64,000 bases of DNA from Anaerolineae bacterium (GTDB lineage: Bacteria; Chloroflexota; Anaerolineae; 4572-78; J111), in the NCBI GenBank assembly GCA_022071955.1, contig JAJVIM010000011.1:124001-188000 (forward strand), read 5' to 3'. Positions 63,031 through 64,000 of this stretch are shown in pieces; within the stretch, counting starts at the first letter, position 1, and each line of letters opens with the position of its first letter. Both the position numbers and the translations under genes were made by a program. A model generated the notes under the pieces. The model was given only the letters and a program-made list of their open reading frames with translations, did not search any database and was not told where the DNA came from.

Positions 63031-63375
63031 CTAAACTTCAAATTTTAGCTGATCGCCCACCTGAGTAGAGGTTTGGGTAATAACACCCACCGGCATCTCC
63101 AGCACATAGGCCGACCGGGCCACAAACGGCCCCAGGCGATAAGGCACCATATTTGGTGTTGTGCGAATAACGGAATAATCTTTATCAACATACACCACAT
63201 CAATGGGGAACCTCATAAACAGCGTGTGTATGCTTTTTTCACCGGCTAAAATCAGGCCTTCGCCATGTTGCAGAGCATCGGTTCCCAGCAGCCCCCGCAG
63301 GCGAGTCCAAAAGGTGTTGGCCAGCCGCCCGCGAGAGATCAGGGCTATGTGGCGTGTTTGGTTCAAAACGCGCAT
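63031..63375 (-). CDS. DUF192 family protein
   Basis: Small protein of 114 residues with the DUF192 pattern: RLANTFWTRLRGLLG at the start, IHTLFMRFPIDVVYVDKDYSVI in the middle and the end YVLEMPVGVI. Other members are often exported; here there is no signal peptide. It follows the TadC-like gene by 5 nt, a neighbour pair found with Tad pilus genes in several phyla. Function is not established. Confidence 0.93.
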   Translation of the reverse strand: MRVLNQTRHIALISRGRLANTFWTRLRGLLGTDALQHGEGLILAGEKSIHTLFMRFPIDVVYVDKDYSVIRTTPNMVPYRLGPFVARSAYVLEMPVGVITQTSTQVGDQLKFEV

Positions 63376-63380
63376 ATCGC

Positions 63381-64000
63381 CTAAAAAAGCCCCGGGGTTT
63401 CCATAATAATCAACACCGCCGGCCCCAACAAAATGATAAAGAGCGCCGGAAAGATTAAAAAGACCATCGGGAACAGCATTTTGATGGGGGCTTTGTTGGC
63501 CATTTCTTCGGCGCGCTGGCGGCGTTTGATGCGCATTTGCTCGGATTGAACCCGCAGAATTTTGGCAATGCTCACCCCGAGTTGTTCAGCCTGAATAATG
63601 GCCGCCACAAAGGTGGTGATATCCGGCACGCCCATGTTCCTGTCCATATTTTTCAGGGCGTCGCGGCGAGGAATACCCAGGCGCATTTCCTGCACAACTT
63701 TGGAGAAGCCTTTGGCCAGTTCGTTATCCCATTTTTCGGCTACTTTTTGAATGGCGCCATCAAAGCCCATCCCGGCTTCAACGGTGATCGTCAACAGGTC
63801 GAGGGCATCGGGCAGAGATTTAATAATTTCGGTCTGCCGGTTTCTGATTTTTGAGCGAATCCACAAAATTGGGGCTAAATAGCCAACAAGCGCGCCCAAC
63901 AAAGAGCCGGCCAGTCCAAACAAAAACCCCTGCGAAATAGTGATGGCCAAAAACAGCAGTACACCCAGCAGCAGAGCGATAAAAATCCGCAGACCCAAAA
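63381..64000 (-). CDS. TadC-like type II secretion F-domain membrane protein, partial
   Basis: At least 205 residues of an inner-membrane protein whose N-terminus is outside the window; the frame stays open to the right edge. The type II secretion F domain covers about 65-190: DALDLLTITVEAGMGFDGAI and EMRLGIPRRDALKNM, with helices before it and a terminal pair ending FPALFIILLGPAVLIIM. TadB and TadC form the platform of Tad pili; the domain spacing here suggests TadC. Tad genes probably continue beyond the window. Confidence 0.92.
   Translation of the reverse strand, partial: LGLRIFIALLLGVLLFLAITISQGFLFGLAGSLLGALVGYLAPILWIRSKIRNRQTEIIKSLPDALDLLTITVEAGMGFDGAIQKVAEKWDNELAKGFSKVVQEMRLGIPRRDALKNMDRNMGVPDITTFVAAIIQAEQLGVSIAKILRVQSEQMRIKRRQRAEEMANKAPIKMLFPMVFLIFPALFIILLGPAVLIIMETPGLF

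Overview
The window is one stretch of a GC-rich bacterial chromosome with no rRNA, tRNA, transposase, integrase or CRISPR array that I can see. The gene set points to Chloroflexota, most likely class Anaerolineae. The clues are long GAF/PAS sensor proteins, a baseplate-J-like membrane protein next to a PilM/FtsA-like ATPase behind alaS and ahead of ruvX, a DUF2079 membrane protein, large GT-C-type membrane proteins, long-form HPF, a Tad-type secretion gene, and many short tandem repeats and palindromes between (and inside) genes. The lineage is an inference from content, not a database result.

Positions 1-14,829 (minus strand) hold a signalling cluster: a GAF histidine kinase, a NarL-type regulator, a lone receiver, four big sensors built from PAS/GAF/HAMP/Cache/V4R/RsbRD modules that lack any output domain, and an orphan polyamine-type binding lipoprotein. 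14.9-18.4 kb has a MocR regulator, an aldo/keto reductase and a repeat-rich spacer. 18.6-24.7 kb is a minus-strand operon alaS - pilM-like - baseplate-J-like - ruvX behind a good sigma-70 promoter; 24.8-31.2 kb on the plus strand has a pentapeptide-repeat protein, a MASE1 hybrid kinase and a DrrAB-like ABC exporter. 31.2-36.1 kb (minus) holds a nitrilase, a GT2 glycosyltransferase, an RmlD-like reductase and a membrane phosphohydrolase. 36.5-38.2 kb is a divergent methyltransferase/HxlR pair around a perfect palindromic operator.

38.4-61.0 kb (plus) looks like a cell-envelope region: a mosaic surface protein, four large polytopic membrane proteins (three sharing a repeated extracytoplasmic beta domain), a cNMP-binding coiled-coil protein, a KAP P-loop NTPase fused to degenerate nuclease-like and protease-like domains, a lipoprotein, a four-helix-bundle protein and two GT2 enzymes. 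61-64 kb (minus) has a hypothetical gene, hpf with its terminator, comF, a DUF192 gene and the end of a tadC-like gene.

The most unusual content is the repeat layer. Arrays of 7-nt and 8-nt units stay in register over many copies, lie upstream of genes, and have entered reading frames: they supply the last residues of RuvX and long loop insertions in two GT39-like paralogues, at the same homologous loop in one case. Perfect palindromes exist in versions whose two arms have changed together, and one 28-nt palindrome stands about 42 nt upstream of two unrelated genes. The best candidate for an undescribed protein system is the KAP NTPase fusion at 51,965-55,201; the second is the sensor array that appears to share one kinase.
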